A DNA stretch of 51,122 nucleotides from Hyphomicrobiales bacterium (GCA_947455725.1 CANGPL010000018.1:1-51122); one strand, 5' to 3'. Positions 17,962 to 28,406 are shown, numbered from the stretch's first letter. The notes: generated by a model from the sequence alone, not told the origin. A program made the numbers and translations.

Positions 17962-18912
17962 TTAGCCCCGCCTCTTCTCGGCCAGCAAGGCCTCAAGCAC
18001 GGCTTTCATTTCCGCCTCGCGCTGCGCTTGCGATTCCACCCAGTCGCGGATCAATTGCTGCTCTGAGCGCATTGAGACGACAAGCGATTGAATGCCAGAC
18101 GCCAAATTTTCAATGGCCGCAACATTGGCGGCCTGCAATCCCGGCTCCACCAAGCCACCGGATGCCACAGGTAGACCCGAATTCATTGGAACTGTAGCGC
18201 CCGGACCGGCAATTCCTGCGAGCCAATTTTCCAATTGCTCATAAAACTGATTTTGCGCTTGGCCCGCCTGTAGATCCAAAAATCCAAGGATCAGCGAGCC
18301 AGCCAACCCGAACAGCGACGAGGAGAACGAAATACCCATACCGCCCAAGGGTGCTGCTAAGCCCGATTTCAATTCCTCGAACATCAGTGCCGCATCCGAG
18401 CCCGCTTTCATCGACTGGATGACCTTGCCGACCGAACCCACCGTATCCAACAGGCCCCAAAACGTACCCAAGAGGCCCAAAAATACCAAGAGACCCGTTA
18501 AATAACGCCCGGTATCGCGGGCCTCATCAAGACGCAGACCCACGGTATCGAGAATAGCACGTAGAGAAAGCGGCGATAGCGCCTCACGCTTATGTCGACC
18601 CGCCAGCATTTTGGCCATGGGCAGCAATAAAACCGGTTCGCGCTCAATGACGACGCCGCTATCGCTTTCAAGAAATGCATTGGCCCAGCGTACTTCGCGA
18701 AAAAGCCGCAAAACGCCCCGAAAGGCCAACACAATACCAATGATCAACACGCCGATAATCAGCGCATTCAGCGGCGGATTGGCATTAAAGGCCTGAATGA
18801 TCGGGCGATAAAGAATAAAGGCGATAAAGGCACCGAGCACCAAAAAAACCGCCATGCGGAACAGATAAGCCGTTGGCCGCGTCAAAGGTTGCGTATCACT
18901 GTTCCGAGCCAT
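17962..18912 (-). CDS. MotA/TolQ/ExbB-like proton channel family protein
   Basis: An integral membrane protein of about 317 residues. Two helices lie near the N-terminus (MAVFLVLGAFIAFILY and ALIIGVLIIGIVLAF) and two lie around the conserved GLLVFLGLLGTFWGLLDTVG and GMGISFSSSLFGLAGSLILG segments, which resemble the MotA/TolQ channel core. I start at 18912, where GAGG lies 4 bases upstream; an ATG at 18951 would add 13 residues. It is cotranscribed with the MotB-like gene. The pair is probably a proton-driven envelope complex distinct from the flagellar stator. Confidence 0.87.
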   Translation of the reverse strand: MARNSDTQPLTRPTAYLFRMAVFLVLGAFIAFILYRPIIQAFNANPPLNALIIGVLIIGIVLAFRGVLRLFREVRWANAFLESDSGVVIEREPVLLLPMAKMLAGRHKREALSPLSLRAILDTVGLRLDEARDTGRYLTGLLVFLGLLGTFWGLLDTVGSVGKVIQSMKAGSDAALMFEELKSGLAAPLGGMGISFSSSLFGLAGSLILGFLDLQAGQAQNQFYEQLENWLAGIAGPGATVPMNSGLPVASGGLVEPGLQAANVAAIENLASGIQSLVVSMRSEQQLIRDWVESQAQREAEMKAVLEALLAEKRRG

Positions 18913-18993
18913 GAGACCTCGCTTCAAAAACGCCGCCATGATTGCTTTCATTCTCTCTCAAGACAAGAATACATCACATACTGATCACGCCGA

Positions 18994-19791
18994 TTATGAA
19001 GCGCGGGCCTCTTTCAGCACTTTCACCAACTGGCCATGAACCGATGTGTTGGCCACTAGTACAGAATTATCCGTCACTTTAAAGTCACCACCATTACCAT
19101 CCGAAACAAAACCACCCGCTTCGCGCACTAGAACGATGCCCGCGGCAATATCCCATGAGGATAAGCCGGTCTCCCAAAAACCATCAAGCCGACCTGCAGC
19201 GACATAGGAAAGGTCGAGTGCGGCGGAACCAAGGCGACGGACACCCGCAACACGCGCGGTGACATGCGCCATTTCTTTCATATAAACCGGCAAATCGCGC
19301 TTAGAACTCGACGGAATTCCTGTTCCAATCATGCATTCGATCAATTCCATACGTGCTGACACGCGTAAGCGGCGATTATTGAGAAAGGCGCCTTTACCCT
19401 TCTCGGCGATGAATAATTCATCCTTGATGGGATCATAGACGACGCCCGCAACAATCTGCCCTTCACGCTCAAGCCCGACCGAGACAGAAAAATGCGGCAT
19501 GCCATGCAAGAAATTCAACGTGCCGTCGAGCGGATCAATATGCCAGCGATGCGAAGGGTCTTTACCCTCCACAACGCCACCCTCTTCCATCACGAAGCCA
19601 AAATCGGGGCGCGCCTTCAAGAGCGAGTCATGCAAAATAGCTTCGGCCTTCAGATCGGCCTGAGAGACGAAATCGCCCGGTCCTTTGCGCGAAACCTGCA
19701 GGTTTTCGACTTCGCCAAAATCACGGCGCAGGCCTTTGGCAGCCTTCATCACAGCATCAACCATAATGGTCATAAGCGGAGAACGGATCAT
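18994..19791 (-). CDS. suhB: Inositol monophosphatase family protein, SuhB type
   Basis: A 265-residue magnesium-dependent phosphatase. The metal-binding motifs are DFVSQADLKAE, EEG, IDPLDGTLNFLHG and, near the C-terminus, SSWDIAAGIVLVREAGG. It probably hydrolyses inositol-1-phosphate or a related sugar phosphate; SuhB also affects rRNA transcription in E. coli, which cannot be assumed here. AAGGG lies 7 bases before the ATG at 19791; the longer frame to 19827 adds an unlike leader. The gene stands alone between the MotA-like gene and the ThiE-like gene. Confidence 0.93.
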   Translation of the reverse strand: MIRSPLMTIMVDAVMKAAKGLRRDFGEVENLQVSRKGPGDFVSQADLKAEAILHDSLLKARPDFGFVMEEGGVVEGKDPSHRWHIDPLDGTLNFLHGMPHFSVSVGLEREGQIVAGVVYDPIKDELFIAEKGKGAFLNNRRLRVSARMELIECMIGTGIPSSSKRDLPVYMKEMAHVTARVAGVRRLGSAALDLSYVAAGRLDGFWETGLSSWDIAAGIVLVREAGGFVSDGNGGDFKVTDNSVLVANTSVHGQLVKVLKEARAS

Positions 19792-19891
19792 ATCGGGCCC
19801 TTCAATCAGCAAAACACGCGATGCCATGAAAGCACGCGCGACATATATGGAGCATCAACAACGGCAGAGCCGACGCGTCAAGCGGGGAATG

Positions 19892-20536
19892 CTATTCGTC
19901 GCGTTGCGGTGCGGGGGTTTGCGCGATGATTGTGAGCGCTTGCTTGACGACCGCACCAATCCCGTCCGGATGGTCAAAGGAATGCGCGCCCAATCCGATA
20001 AACTCGGCGCCCGTAGCTACCAATGGCGCAACATGCGCCTCTTCACTCGCAAACGCGACGCAGGGCGTATTGAACAATTCCGCCCACCACTCCGCCCGCT
20101 CCTGCACCATAGAGAGCGTAGGCAAAGATCCGTCAGGGCGCGTTTCGCCAAACATGACATAGTCAGCGCCAAGTTCTGCCGCCTCCATCGCATCGTGCCG
20201 AGCCTTCAATCCGCCAACGCCAACTGAGCGATCGATCCGCCGCATGGCCGATAGGGCCTCACTCACCCGAGCGGGCGAGGTAAGATGCACGCCATCAGCA
20301 CCCGTGCGTGCCACCATTTCGAAAGCGTCCACAATCAAAAGCACAGCACCCGCCTCGTGAACCTTCGACACGAGTGCTTTGACAAAATTAATTTGCGAAC
20401 GCTCATCACCATCCGGCAACGTCACAATAACCGCATCAATCCGCCCACCCTTAAAGGCAGCAGTCAGCGATGCGTTTAGGTGGTCGGCATTCTCCTCACG
20501 CGGAGCGAAAAGAATAAGACGTGCCGTGTAAGTCAT
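19892..20536 (-). CDS. Divergent thiamine phosphate synthase-like (ThiE/TenI) protein
   Basis: A 214-residue TIM-barrel protein of the ThiE/TenI superfamily. GADGVHL and GADYVMFGE correspond to strands that in ThiE read GADGVHLGQ and GADYVGVGP. In true ThiE these loops bind pyrophosphate and the pyrimidine; here they read HLTSPARV and FGETRPDG, so the active site looks altered. It is the last gene after fba, separated by 146 bases and a palindromic repeat. No other thiamine gene is near. It may be a diverged synthase, a TenI-like protein or something else; the fold call is more secure than the function. Confidence 0.75.
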   Translation of the reverse strand: MTYTARLILFAPREENADHLNASLTAAFKGGRIDAVIVTLPDGDERSQINFVKALVSKVHEAGAVLLIVDAFEMVARTGADGVHLTSPARVSEALSAMRRIDRSVGVGGLKARHDAMEAAELGADYVMFGETRPDGSLPTLSMVQERAEWWAELFNTPCVAFASEEAHVAPLVATGAEFIGLGAHSFDHPDGIGAVVKQALTIIAQTPAPQRDE

Positions 20537-20561
20537 TACGCTACTTTCAAAAGAACGCTTC

Positions 20562-20614
20562 GGACCGCGAGCCTCCCGGCTCGCATTTCCAGCGCGGCAG
20601 GAGCCGCGCGGTCC
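20562..20614. repeat. Palindromic element with a three-way-junction fold
   Basis: GGACC (20562-20566) pairs with GGTCC (20610-20614). Directly inside are two perfect 7-bp hairpins with 4-base loops: GCGAGCC/GGCTCGC (20567-20584) and GCGCGGC/GCCGCGC (20592-20609), joined by seven bases. It lies in the 146-base gap between the fba and thiE-like genes. The shape fits a REP-like extragenic palindrome; no second copy is in the window. Confidence 0.75.
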
Positions 20615-20682
20615 ATAATAACAGCATTAAAAGTTGGCTATCATCATAGAGGATAGCTTTCCAGCAACGATGTGATCCACCC

Positions 20683-21750
20683 TTACCCGAAGGTTGGATC
20701 AAGCTTACCCGATGCATAGAGCTTGGCCATTTCAGCAAGCGTATGAACCTTACCGATCTTTGAGGCCTTGCCTGCGGTACCAAATTCTTCGAACCGCTGC
20801 TTAACGAGTTTGGTCATTGCATCCATCGCAGGCTTCAAATATTTGCGCGGATCGAATTCACCGGGGTTCTCCGACAATACTTTACGAATCTGGCCCGTCA
20901 TTGCCATGCGGTTATCGGTGTCGATATTCACCTTGCGCACGCCATTTTTGATACCGCGCTGGATTTCCTCGACCGGCACACCCCAGGTCTGCGGCATCTC
21001 ACCGCCATAGGCGTTGATGATGTCCTGCAAATCTTGCGGCACTGACGACGAGCCATGCATCACAAGATGCGTGTTAGGCAGCAAGCGATGGATTTCTTCG
21101 ATGACATGCATCGCAAGAATTGCCCCATCAGGCTTGCGCGTGAATTTATAAGCGCCGTGGGAGGTACCCATCGCAATGGCAAGTGCGTCAACTTTCGTCG
21201 CGCGCACAAAATCAACCGCTTCCTTCGGGTTCGTTAGCAATTGATCATGCGAGAGGGTGCCCTCAAAACCATGACCATCTTCTTTTTCGCCCTGTCCGGT
21301 TTCAAGCGAACCCAAAACACCAAGCTCGCCTTCGACAGAGATACCGCCAAGATGCGCCATATCAGTGACGGTCTTGGTGACGCCAACATTGTAATCCCAA
21401 TCGCCCGGCGTCTTGCCATCGTCTTTTAACGAGCCATCCATCATCACCGAGGTAAAGCCCGCTTGGATCGCCGTCATGCACGTCGCTGCGTTATTGCCGT
21501 GATCAAGATGTACGCAAATTGGAATCTGCGGATAGATTTCGGTCAACGCATCCATCATATGCTTCAGCATAATGTCATGCGCATAGGCACGCGCGCCGCG
21601 CGAGGCCTGAATGATCACCGGAGCATCAACGGCAACCGCCGCATTCATCACCGCCAGCGCGCCTTCCATATTATTGATGTTAAAAGCAGGGACGCCATAG
21701 CTATGCTCGGCGGCATGGTCGAGCAGCTGTCTCATGGTTATGCGTGGCAT
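20683..21750 (-). CDS. fba: Class II fructose-bisphosphate aldolase
   Basis: Cleaves or forms fructose-1,6-bisphosphate with zinc as cofactor. The 355-residue protein is of the long class IIA branch used in the Calvin cycle and by many alphaproteobacteria (CbbA-like). Matching segments are [13 protein letters not shown], the zinc/base region [26 protein letters not shown] and [19 protein letters not shown] lies about 8 bases before the ATG. It follows pgk by 46 bases and closes the tkt-gap-pgk-fba run. No RuBisCO or phosphoribulokinase gene is visible, so a glycolytic or gluconeogenic role is assumed. Confidence 0.97.
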   Translation of the reverse strand: MPRITMRQLLDHAAEHSYGVPAFNINNMEGALAVMNAAVAVDAPVIIQASRGARAYAHDIMLKHMMDALTEIYPQIPICVHLDHGNNAATCMTAIQAGFTSVMMDGSLKDDGKTPGDWDYNVGVTKTVTDMAHLGGISVEGELGVLGSLETGQGEKEDGHGFEGTLSHDQLLTNPKEAVDFVRATKVDALAIAMGTSHGAYKFTRKPDGAILAMHVIEEIHRLLPNTHLVMHGSSSVPQDLQDIINAYGGEMPQTWGVPVEEIQRGIKNGVRKVNIDTDNRMAMTGQIRKVLSENPGEFDPRKYLKPAMDAMTKLVKQRFEEFGTAGKASKIGKVHTLAEMAKLYASGKLDPTFG

Positions 21751-21796
21751 GGTATCGTCTCCTTTAGACTATTTCCGCTATCCAATTTAATTCGGT

Positions 21797-22990
21797 CTAT
21801 TGACGACGCAGCGCGTCAACACCCGGCAATGGCTTGCCCTCAAGCCATTCGAGGAATGCGCCGCCTGCCGTTGATACATAAGTAAAATCATCCGCAGCGC
21901 CTGCATGATTAAGCGCCGATACCGTATCGCCACCACCGGCGACCGAAAGTAGCTTGCCTGCTTTGGTCAAACGAGCCGCTTCTTGGGCCACTGCATTGGT
22001 ACCCTTATCAAAAGGCTCCAATTCAAACGCGCCAAACGGGCCATTCCACACCAAGGTTTTAGCCGTTGAAAGTTTCTCGGCGACTGTCTTCACCGAAGCC
22101 GGGCCAATATCGAGGATCATGTCATCTGCGCCAACGGCATCAACGGATACAACTTTGTTGGCAGCATGCGCTTTAAATTCCGAGGCGACCGTTGCATCAA
22201 CCGGCAACACAATTTCGCAGCCCGACGCTTTAGCCGTCTCTAGCACGCCGCGCGCTGTATCGAGTAGATCATGCTCGCAGAGTGATTTTCCGACCGCCTT
22301 ACCAAGGGCCGCGAGAAACGTATTGGCCATACCACCGCCAATAACCAAAATATCAACTTTCTTGACGAGATTGCCGAGCAGATCGAGCTTCGAGGAAACC
22401 TTAGCGCCACCGACAACGGCGAGCACCGGACGCTCGGGTTGTTCAAGCGCCTTCGCCAACGCTTCAATTTCAGCCTGCATCGTGCGGCCTGCAAAAGCAG
22501 GTAATACTTTTGCGAGCCCTTCGGTCGAGGCATGCGCACGATGCGCCGCTGAAAAGGCATCATTCACATAAAGATCACCATTGGCTGCAAGGGCTGCAAC
22601 AAAAGCGGGATCATTTTTCTCTTCTTGCTTGTGAAAGCGCGTATTCTCAAGGCAAACAATATCGCCGTTTTTCATGGCATCGACTGCCGCTTTCGCCGCG
22701 TCACCGACACAATCCGACGCAAAGCCTACCGGACGTCCAATACGCTTGGACAGTTCAGCCGCAACAGGCGCTAAGGACTCTTTCGGATCAACGCCTTTAG
22801 GGCGTCCAAAATGCGCTAGTAAAATGACTTTTCCGCCTTTATCCGAAATTTCACGAAGCGTTGGTAAAATCCGGTCGATGCGGGTGGTGTCGGAAACACG
22901 ACCCTCTTCCATCGGCACGTTGAGATCAACACGGACAAGCACGCGCTTGCCCGAGACGGATGCATCATCGAGTGTATTGAAGAGGGTCAT
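21797..22990 (-). CDS. pgk: Phosphoglycerate kinase
   Basis: Transfers phosphate between 1,3-bisphosphoglycerate and ADP. The 397-residue protein starts [20 protein letters not shown] and has VDLNVPM, the HFGRPKG loop and the C-terminal GGGDTVSAL nucleotide site. The ATG at 22990 overlaps the TGA of the upstream small gene (ATGA), and the ribosome binding site is weak. Translation is thus probably coupled to that gene. The frame stays open to 23071, but those residues do not match the family. Confidence 0.97.
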   Translation of the reverse strand: MTLFNTLDDASVSGKRVLVRVDLNVPMEEGRVSDTTRIDRILPTLREISDKGGKVILLAHFGRPKGVDPKESLAPVAAELSKRIGRPVGFASDCVGDAAKAAVDAMKNGDIVCLENTRFHKQEEKNDPAFVAALAANGDLYVNDAFSAAHRAHASTEGLAKVLPAFAGRTMQAEIEALAKALEQPERPVLAVVGGAKVSSKLDLLGNLVKKVDILVIGGGMANTFLAALGKAVGKSLCEHDLLDTARGVLETAKASGCEIVLPVDATVASEFKAHAANKVVSVDAVGADDMILDIGPASVKTVAEKLSTAKTLVWNGPFGAFELEPFDKGTNAVAQEAARLTKAGKLLSVAGGGDTVSALNHAGAADDFTYVSTAGGAFLEWLEGKPLPGVDALRRQ

Positions 22991-23265
22991 TTGGCATACT
23001 TTATGATTGCGAGAACAATACCGGCGCCGGCCATCCATGTGCTGATGACGACACCTATAAGCTGAAGCCAAGACGGGGCTTGCGAAAGCTTTCCTTTGAT
23101 TTCGGCTAAAGTAACTTCAATCGATTTCACTGAGGTTTTAATCTCGGATACATCAGCCTCAAGCCGTGCAACACGTTGTTCCAACATTGGATCCTCCGGA
23201 CCTGAACCGCCGTCGCCCTTTTGAGAGCCTCCTGTATACTGACGGAGTTGGTGGATATTCGACAT
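22987..23265 (-). CDS. Small membrane protein with coiled coil, XhlA/holin-like architecture
   Basis: A 92-residue protein. A polar N-terminus is followed by a coiled coil ([20 protein letters not shown], continuing [12 protein letters not shown]) and one C-terminal membrane helix ([22 protein letters not shown]) with a basic end. This layout resembles XhlA/holin-associated proteins and other small tail-anchored proteins; I would not call it phage-derived on this alone. It begins 9 bases after the upstream zinc-ribbon gene and overlaps pgk by four bases, so it is translated inside the glycolytic operon. Function unknown. Confidence 0.75.
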   Translation of the reverse strand: MSNIHQLRQYTGGSQKGDGGSGPEDPMLEQRVARLEADVSEIKTSVKSIEVTLAEIKGKLSQAPSWLQLIGVVISTWMAGAGIVLAIIKYAK

Positions 23266-23274
23266 TAATAAAGC

Positions 23275-23607
23275 CTATTCTGCAATAATATCTTTGATTA
23301 GCCCAGACTTTCGGAGCAAAGTTCCTTCGTCGAACTGCATTTCATACCCGCACTCAGAACAAAATATATTGATGATCGGCCTAGATCCAGCGGGAAAGAA
23401 ATTTGGTCCGTCGGGAAGATAGAGCATCGTGCTCCGTTGTGTAAATGTTCCATCATCATTTACTGGATCATGCAATTCGAACGCATTCGATCCGCAAAGC
23501 GGACATTTCAAATTTGAATGAACTCTTTCAAGCGCAAGAAGGAGCTCATCCTTATTTGAACTTCGCCATGAATCCTTATCTTGACCGAAGGAAAACTTTG
23601 CTGCCAT
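23275..23607 (-). CDS. Hypothetical zinc-ribbon protein between gap and pgk
   Basis: An unrecognised 110-residue protein. Two cysteine pairs, CPLCG around residue 35 and CSECG around residue 84, look like a four-cysteine zinc ribbon split by about 45 residues. It is otherwise soluble. The ATG comes one base after the gap stop codon and there is no independent ribosome binding site, so it probably depends on translation through gap. It is followed within 9 bases by the coiled-coil membrane protein gene. Confidence 0.75.
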   Translation of the reverse strand: MAAKFSFGQDKDSWRSSNKDELLLALERVHSNLKCPLCGSNAFELHDPVNDDGTFTQRSTMLYLPDGPNFFPAGSRPIINIFCSECGYEMQFDEGTLLRKSGLIKDIIAE

Positions 23608-23608
23608 T

Positions 23609-24616
23609 TTAGATCAACTTGCCCATCGCAACGGCTGTGTCGGCCATACGGTTCGAGAAGCCCCATTCATTGTCGTACCAAGAAAGGATCGAAACAAAAG
23701 TTCCGTCCATCACCTTGGTCTGATCCATGTGGAAGATCGACGAGTGCGAATCATGGTTGAAGTCGATCGAAACATTGGCCGAGTTGGTGTAGCCAAGAAT
23801 ACCCTTTAAACGACCATCGGCCGCAGCCTTAATCGCTGCATTGATTTCGTCCTTGGTGGTTGCACGCTTGGCAATAATCTTCAAATCAACCACCGACACA
23901 TTTGGCGTTGGTACGCGGATCGCTGCGCCATCGAGCTTGCCATTCAATTCTGGAAGCACAAGACCAACGGCCTTCGCAGCACCCGTCGAGGTTGGGATCA
24001 TTGAAAGGGCGGCGGCGCGGCCACGGTACAAATCCTTATGCATCGTATCGAGCGTTGGCTGGTCACCGGTGTAGGAATGGATCGTCGTCATCATGCCCTT
24101 TTCGATACCGACGAGCTCATGCAGCACTTGCGCCACTGGCGAAAGGCAATTGGTCGTGCACGACGCGTTCGACACAACAAGGTGCTCCTTCGTGAGCTTC
24201 TGGTGGTTAACACCGTAAACAACCGTCAAATCTGCACCATCTGCAGGTGCGGAAACGAGCACGCGCTTGGCACCGGCTGCAAGGTGGGCGGAAGCCTTAT
24301 CCTTCGAGGTGAAAATCCCCGTGCATTCAAGCGCGATATCAACGCCGAGATCCTTATGCGGCAATTGCGCAGGATCGCGTACGGCCGTCACCTTGATCGG
24401 GCCGCGGCCCACATTGATGGTATCGCCTTCAACCGTCACAGTGCCGGGAAAACGGCCATGCACCGAGTCAAACCGAAAAAGATGCGCATTGGTCTCGACA
24501 GGGCCAAGATCATTGATCGCTACAACTTCAATATCGGTGCGACCCGACTCGATAATAGCGCGAAGAACGTTACGGCCGATACGGCCAAATCCATTGATTG
24601 CAACGCGAACTGCCAT
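23609..24616 (-). CDS. gap: Glyceraldehyde-3-phosphate dehydrogenase, type I
   Basis: Oxidises glyceraldehyde-3-phosphate to 1,3-bisphosphoglycerate with NAD(P). The 335-residue protein opens [20 protein letters not shown] and carries the catalytic cysteine in [13 protein letters not shown], with the final [13 protein letters not shown] typical of the family. AGGAGA lies about 8 bases before the ATG at 24616. It lies 50 bases downstream of tkt and one base upstream of a small zinc-ribbon gene, all on the same strand. Confidence 0.98.
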   Translation of the reverse strand: MAVRVAINGFGRIGRNVLRAIIESGRTDIEVVAINDLGPVETNAHLFRFDSVHGRFPGTVTVEGDTINVGRGPIKVTAVRDPAQLPHKDLGVDIALECTGIFTSKDKASAHLAAGAKRVLVSAPADGADLTVVYGVNHQKLTKEHLVVSNASCTTNCLSPVAQVLHELVGIEKGMMTTIHSYTGDQPTLDTMHKDLYRGRAAALSMIPTSTGAAKAVGLVLPELNGKLDGAAIRVPTPNVSVVDLKIIAKRATTKDEINAAIKAAADGRLKGILGYTNSANVSIDFNHDSHSSIFHMDQTKVMDGTFVSILSWYDNEWGFSNRMADTAVAMGKLI

Positions 24617-24666
24617 GTTAGTCTCCTGTCTTTCAAACACAATTTCAATCGATTAAGGATCAGCTA

Positions 24667-26649
24667 TTAGCCGAGACGGGCAAGCGCTTTCTCGACGATG
24701 GCTTCCGCCGTTATGCCAAAATGAGAATAGAGTTCTTTGTAAGGCGCACTCGCACCAAAGCTGCTCATGCCAACGAAAATGCCGTCATTGCCGATCAACG
24801 AATCCCAGCCTTGGCGGACCGCCGCTTCGACACCGATCTTGACCTTAGCATTTCCAATGATTGCCGCACGATAGGCATCATCCTGACGCGCAAACATCTC
24901 AAAGCTTGGCACCGATACAACACGGGCTTTCACGCCCTTTTCCGTAAGCGCCTTATGCGCAGCAACGGCGATCTCAACTTCCGAACCCGTTGCGAAAATC
25001 GACACCTGTGCATCGCCATGAGCAGCCATAAGTTCATACGCGCCACGCGCAGATTTATTCTCGCTTTGTGCTCCTAAACGAAGCTGCGGCAAGTTTTGAC
25101 GGGTAAGCGCCAAAATGCTTGGCGTGCAGGTTTCCTTCAACGCCAATTCCCAGCACTCGGCTGTTTCAACAACGTCCGCAGGACGAAACACGTTGAGGTT
25201 CGGCATCGCACGCAGTGAGGCCAAGTGTTCAATCGGTTGATGGGTCGGGCCGTCTTCGCCCAAGCCAATCGAGTCATGCGTCATGACTTGAATCGTACGA
25301 ATACCCATCAATGCTGACAAGCGAATGGAGGGACGGCAATAATCGGTAAATACCATAAAGGTCGCGCCCGATGGAATAATGCCGCCATGCAGCGCCATAC
25401 CGTTCATCGCAGCCGCCATGCCATGTTCACGAATGCCGTAATGAATATAACGACCCGCGAATTGACCAGGGGACATCGCCGTCAAATTTTTCGTCTTGGT
25501 ATTATTGGATGGCGTCAAATCAGCCGAACCAAGCACCAATTCCGGAACCGCCTCGGTAATCACTTCAAGCGCCATTTCCGATGCTTTACGCGTTGCAACC
25601 GTTTGTGGCTCGGACGCCAATTTTGCCTTGAACGCAGCAATCGCCGCATCGAGTTTTGGTGATACGTTACCCGCCATCCGGCGCGTAAATTCTTCGCCCT
25701 TTGGCGAGGCGGCCACGCGCTTTTTCCACTCTGCATGCGCGCCTTGTGAGCGCTTAGCCGACGCGCGCCACGCCTCAAGAACATCTGCAGGCACATCGAA
25801 TGGCTCAGTCGACAAACCAAGTGCGGCCTTTGCACCGGCAAGTTCTTCTGCACCCAGCGGCTCGCCATGTGCCTTTGAAGTACCGGCACGCTTTGGTGCG
25901 CCGAAACCAATCACTGTCTTACACGCGATCAGGGTCGGGCGATCCGATGTGTGCGCGGCTTCAATTGCGGCTGCAATAGCGTCTTGGTCGTGGCCATCAA
26001 CGGCGGCGGTAGCCCAACCGGCGGCTTCAAACCGCTTACGCTGATCCACCGAGTCGGCAATCGAAAGCGGTCCGTCAATCGAAATGCCGTTATCGTCCCA
26101 AAGCACGATCAGACGATTAAGCTTCAAGTGGCCAGCAAGGGCGATGGCCTCTTGCGAGACGCCTTCCATCAAATCGCCATCAGAGGCGAGCACATAGGTG
26201 TAATGATCAACGAGATCGGACGAGAACTCGGCATTGAGATGCCGCTCGGCCAGCGCAAAGCCAACTGATGTTGCAAGCCCCTGCCCCAACGGACCGGTTG
26301 TCATCTCAACGCCTGGCGTATGGCCCACTTCCGGATGCCCCGGTGTTTTAGAGCCCCATTGGCGGAAATTTTTGAGCTCATCCATCGTCATGCCGGTTGT
26401 GCCGGTTAGATAAAGGATAGAATAGAGAAGCATCGAGCCGTGACCGGCCGAGAGAATAAAGCGATCCCGATCTGCCCAATGCGGGTCGGTCGGATCAAAC
26501 TTCAAAAAACGCGTATAAATGACAGTTGCGATATCCGCTGCGCCCATTGGCAGGCCGGGATGGCCGGATTTGGCCTTTTCTACCCCATCCATCGAAAGAC
26601 CACGAATGGCGTTAGCCATGCGGCGTGCAAGATCGCTCGAACCCATCAT
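24667..26649 (-). CDS. tkt: Transketolase
   Basis: A thiamine-diphosphate enzyme that exchanges two-carbon units between sugar phosphates. The roughly 660-residue protein contains the substrate loop [15 protein letters not shown], the ThDP motif GDGDLMEG-like (seen as [13 protein letters not shown]) and the Pyr-domain segments [17 protein letters not shown] and [19 protein letters not shown]. Two adjacent ATG codons stand at 26649 and 26646; AAGGA is better spaced for the second. The frame reads open to 26748 without family similarity. It is the first gene of the tkt-gap-pgk-fba run. Confidence 0.97.
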   Translation of the reverse strand: MMGSSDLARRMANAIRGLSMDGVEKAKSGHPGLPMGAADIATVIYTRFLKFDPTDPHWADRDRFILSAGHGSMLLYSILYLTGTTGMTMDELKNFRQWGSKTPGHPEVGHTPGVEMTTGPLGQGLATSVGFALAERHLNAEFSSDLVDHYTYVLASDGDLMEGVSQEAIALAGHLKLNRLIVLWDDNGISIDGPLSIADSVDQRKRFEAAGWATAAVDGHDQDAIAAAIEAAHTSDRPTLIACKTVIGFGAPKRAGTSKAHGEPLGAEELAGAKAALGLSTEPFDVPADVLEAWRASAKRSQGAHAEWKKRVAASPKGEEFTRRMAGNVSPKLDAAIAAFKAKLASEPQTVATRKASEMALEVITEAVPELVLGSADLTPSNNTKTKNLTAMSPGQFAGRYIHYGIREHGMAAAMNGMALHGGIIPSGATFMVFTDYCRPSIRLSALMGIRTIQVMTHDSIGLGEDGPTHQPIEHLASLRAMPNLNVFRPADVVETAECWELALKETCTPSILALTRQNLPQLRLGAQSENKSARGAYELMAAHGDAQVSIFATGSEVEIAVAAHKALTEKGVKARVVSVPSFEMFARQDDAYRAAIIGNAKVKIGVEAAVRQGWDSLIGNDGIFVGMSSFGASAPYKELYSHFGITAEAIVEKALARLG

Positions 26650-26747
26650 ACTATCCTTTTGTCGAATGCGCTGGACTGATAACACCTCACTAAGCCAAGT
26701 CAATGTGCAGCTGCAGCAAAATGTCGCGGAACTGACGGAAAAAGCCA

Positions 26748-26777
26748 AAAAGGCGACCTTGCGGCCGCCTTTTCGTA
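26748..26777 (-). terminator. Terminator after the aceA-associated small gene
   Basis: On the minus strand AAAAGGCG, a 10-base loop and CGCCTTTTT form a stem ending in T residues, followed by GGCTTTTTC. It lies about 20-50 bases past the stop of the 78-residue gene and upstream of tkt. Confidence 0.7.
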
Positions 26778-26798
26778 AATACGGTCAGAATGTTCGGT

Positions 26799-27035
26799 TT
26801 ATGCCTGTTTCTGCTTCACAATGATCGGCATCAACAGGTCACCCCAGTAACCGCCATCGGTATGATGGCGCGCGGTGCGTTGCAATTCGACCGATAGACC
26901 GGTCTCCACCGCTTTCATCACGGCTTGGTTGAGGCGATGAAGATCATTGGCGAGGATGCGGATGGCGCTTTTTTGCTGCTCGTCCATCTCGGTCGTGAGC
27001 TCTTCGGTCCGTTCTTTCACGCGTGTTCTGGTCAT
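26799..27035 (-). CDS. Small hypothetical protein downstream of aceA
   Basis: An unrecognised 78-residue soluble protein, rich in charged residues, with the run HRLNQAVMKAVETGLSVEL and a C-terminal YWGDLLMPIIVKQK. A very strong ribosome binding site (AAGGAGG) stands 5 bases before the ATG, so it is certainly translated. It follows aceA by 56 bases without a terminator between them and is followed by one, so it is the second gene of an aceA unit. A role tied to the glyoxylate shunt is a guess from position. Confidence 0.8.
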   Translation of the reverse strand: MTRTRVKERTEELTTEMDEQQKSAIRILANDLHRLNQAVMKAVETGLSVELQRTARHHTDGGYWGDLLMPIIVKQKQA

Positions 27036-27091
27036 TTTGGCCTCCTTGGGGCTCTTAAAAATTTGGACGTTTCCTCAAATGCCGGGTAAAA

Positions 27092-28387
27092 TTACTCGGC
27101 AGCAATCGCATGGAATTGGGCGCTTTCGGTCGACTCGCCCATAGCGGTCGTCGACGATTTGCCGGACGAGATGGTCGTTGCGACCATATCGAAATAGCCG
27201 GTGCCCACTTCGCGCTGGTGGCGGGTGGCGGTGTAGCCTGCTGCTTCCGAGGCAAATTCGGCCTGTTGCAGCTCGGAATAGGCCGCCATCCCGCGATCCT
27301 TATAGCCAAGAGCCAATTCGAACATGCCGTGGTTCAACGCATGGAAACCGGCAAGCGTCACGAATTGGAACTTGTAGCCCATGGCACCTAATTCGCGCTG
27401 GAACTTGGCAATCGTCGCCTCATCAAGCTTCGCCTTCCAGTTGAAGCTTGGCGAGCAATTATAGGCCATCATTTTGCCCGGATGCTTCTTCTGCAGCGCT
27501 TCGGCAAATTTCTTCGCGTCCGCCAAATCGGGATGGGACGTTTCCCACCAAATCAAATCTGCGATCTCGGCAAAGGCAAGGCCACGCGAGATGCAATGGT
27601 CGAGGCCGGTGCCTTCCTTCAGGCGGTAAAAACCTTCTGGCGTACGAGAATTTTCTTCAATGAACGGACGATCCCGCTCATCGACATCCGATGTAATCAA
27701 ACGGGCCGATTCTGCATCCGTACGCGCAACGGTAATGGTGGGAACGCCCATGACGTCAGCAGCCAAACGGGCAGCCACAAGATTGCGTTCATGCGCGGCG
27801 GTGGGGATCAACACTTTGCCGCCAAGATGACCGCATTTTTTCTCGGATGCGAGCTGGTCTTCAAAGTGCACACCCGCGGCACCTGCCTCAATATAGGCCT
27901 TCATGATCTCGTAGGAATTGAGCGGGCCACCAAAGCCCGCTTCGGCATCGGCCACAATCGGCAAGAACCAATCGCGCTTCGCGCCACCTTCGGAATGCTC
28001 CACCTCATCCGCGCGCTTCAAGGTGCGGTTGATGCGGCGGCAAAGGTCAGGGCCAGCATTCGCCGGATAAAGCGATTGGTCAGGGTACATTGCACCCGCC
28101 GTATTGGCGTCCGCCGCCACCTGCCAGCCAGAGAGATAAATTGCCTTCAACCCGGCACGTGCCATCTGCATCGCTTGGTTGCCGGTCACCGCACCGAGCG
28201 CATTAATATAATCCTCGCTCTTCAAAAGCTCCCAGAGCTTATTGGCCCCACGCTCGGCCAGCGTTTGAGCAATCGGGAGGGAACCACGCAGACGGACGAC
28301 TTCTTCCGGCGAATAAGGACGGTTAATCCCGTCAAACCGGCCCTTCGGTGCATTCGGCACAAGGTCGTTAAAAGTGGTCTTTGTCAT
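27092..28387 (-). CDS. aceA: Isocitrate lyase
   Basis: Splits isocitrate into glyoxylate and succinate in the glyoxylate shunt. The 431-residue protein has the catalytic [14 protein letters not shown], the [20 protein letters not shown] segment and the [11 protein letters not shown] motif. GGAG lies 6 bases before the ATG at 28387; a TTG at 28399 is less likely. It is divergent from an ScfR/RamB-type regulator whose relatives control exactly this gene, with a palindrome-bearing 224-base intergenic region. Malate synthase is not in the window. Confidence 0.97.
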   Translation of the reverse strand: MTKTTFNDLVPNAPKGRFDGINRPYSPEEVVRLRGSLPIAQTLAERGANKLWELLKSEDYINALGAVTGNQAMQMARAGLKAIYLSGWQVAADANTAGAMYPDQSLYPANAGPDLCRRINRTLKRADEVEHSEGGAKRDWFLPIVADAEAGFGGPLNSYEIMKAYIEAGAAGVHFEDQLASEKKCGHLGGKVLIPTAAHERNLVAARLAADVMGVPTITVARTDAESARLITSDVDERDRPFIEENSRTPEGFYRLKEGTGLDHCISRGLAFAEIADLIWWETSHPDLADAKKFAEALQKKHPGKMMAYNCSPSFNWKAKLDEATIAKFQRELGAMGYKFQFVTLAGFHALNHGMFELALGYKDRGMAAYSELQQAEFASEAAGYTATRHQREVGTGYFDMVATTISSGKSSTTAMGESTESAQFHAIAAE

Positions 28388-28406
28388 CGCGCTCTCCAAT
28401 CCTTCT

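Noticed and set aside
22987..23265. Prophage remnant suggested by the XhlA/holin-like small protein
   Set aside because: One short coiled-coil membrane protein is not enough. No integrase, capsid, tail or lysis genes adjoin it and it is coupled to pgk.
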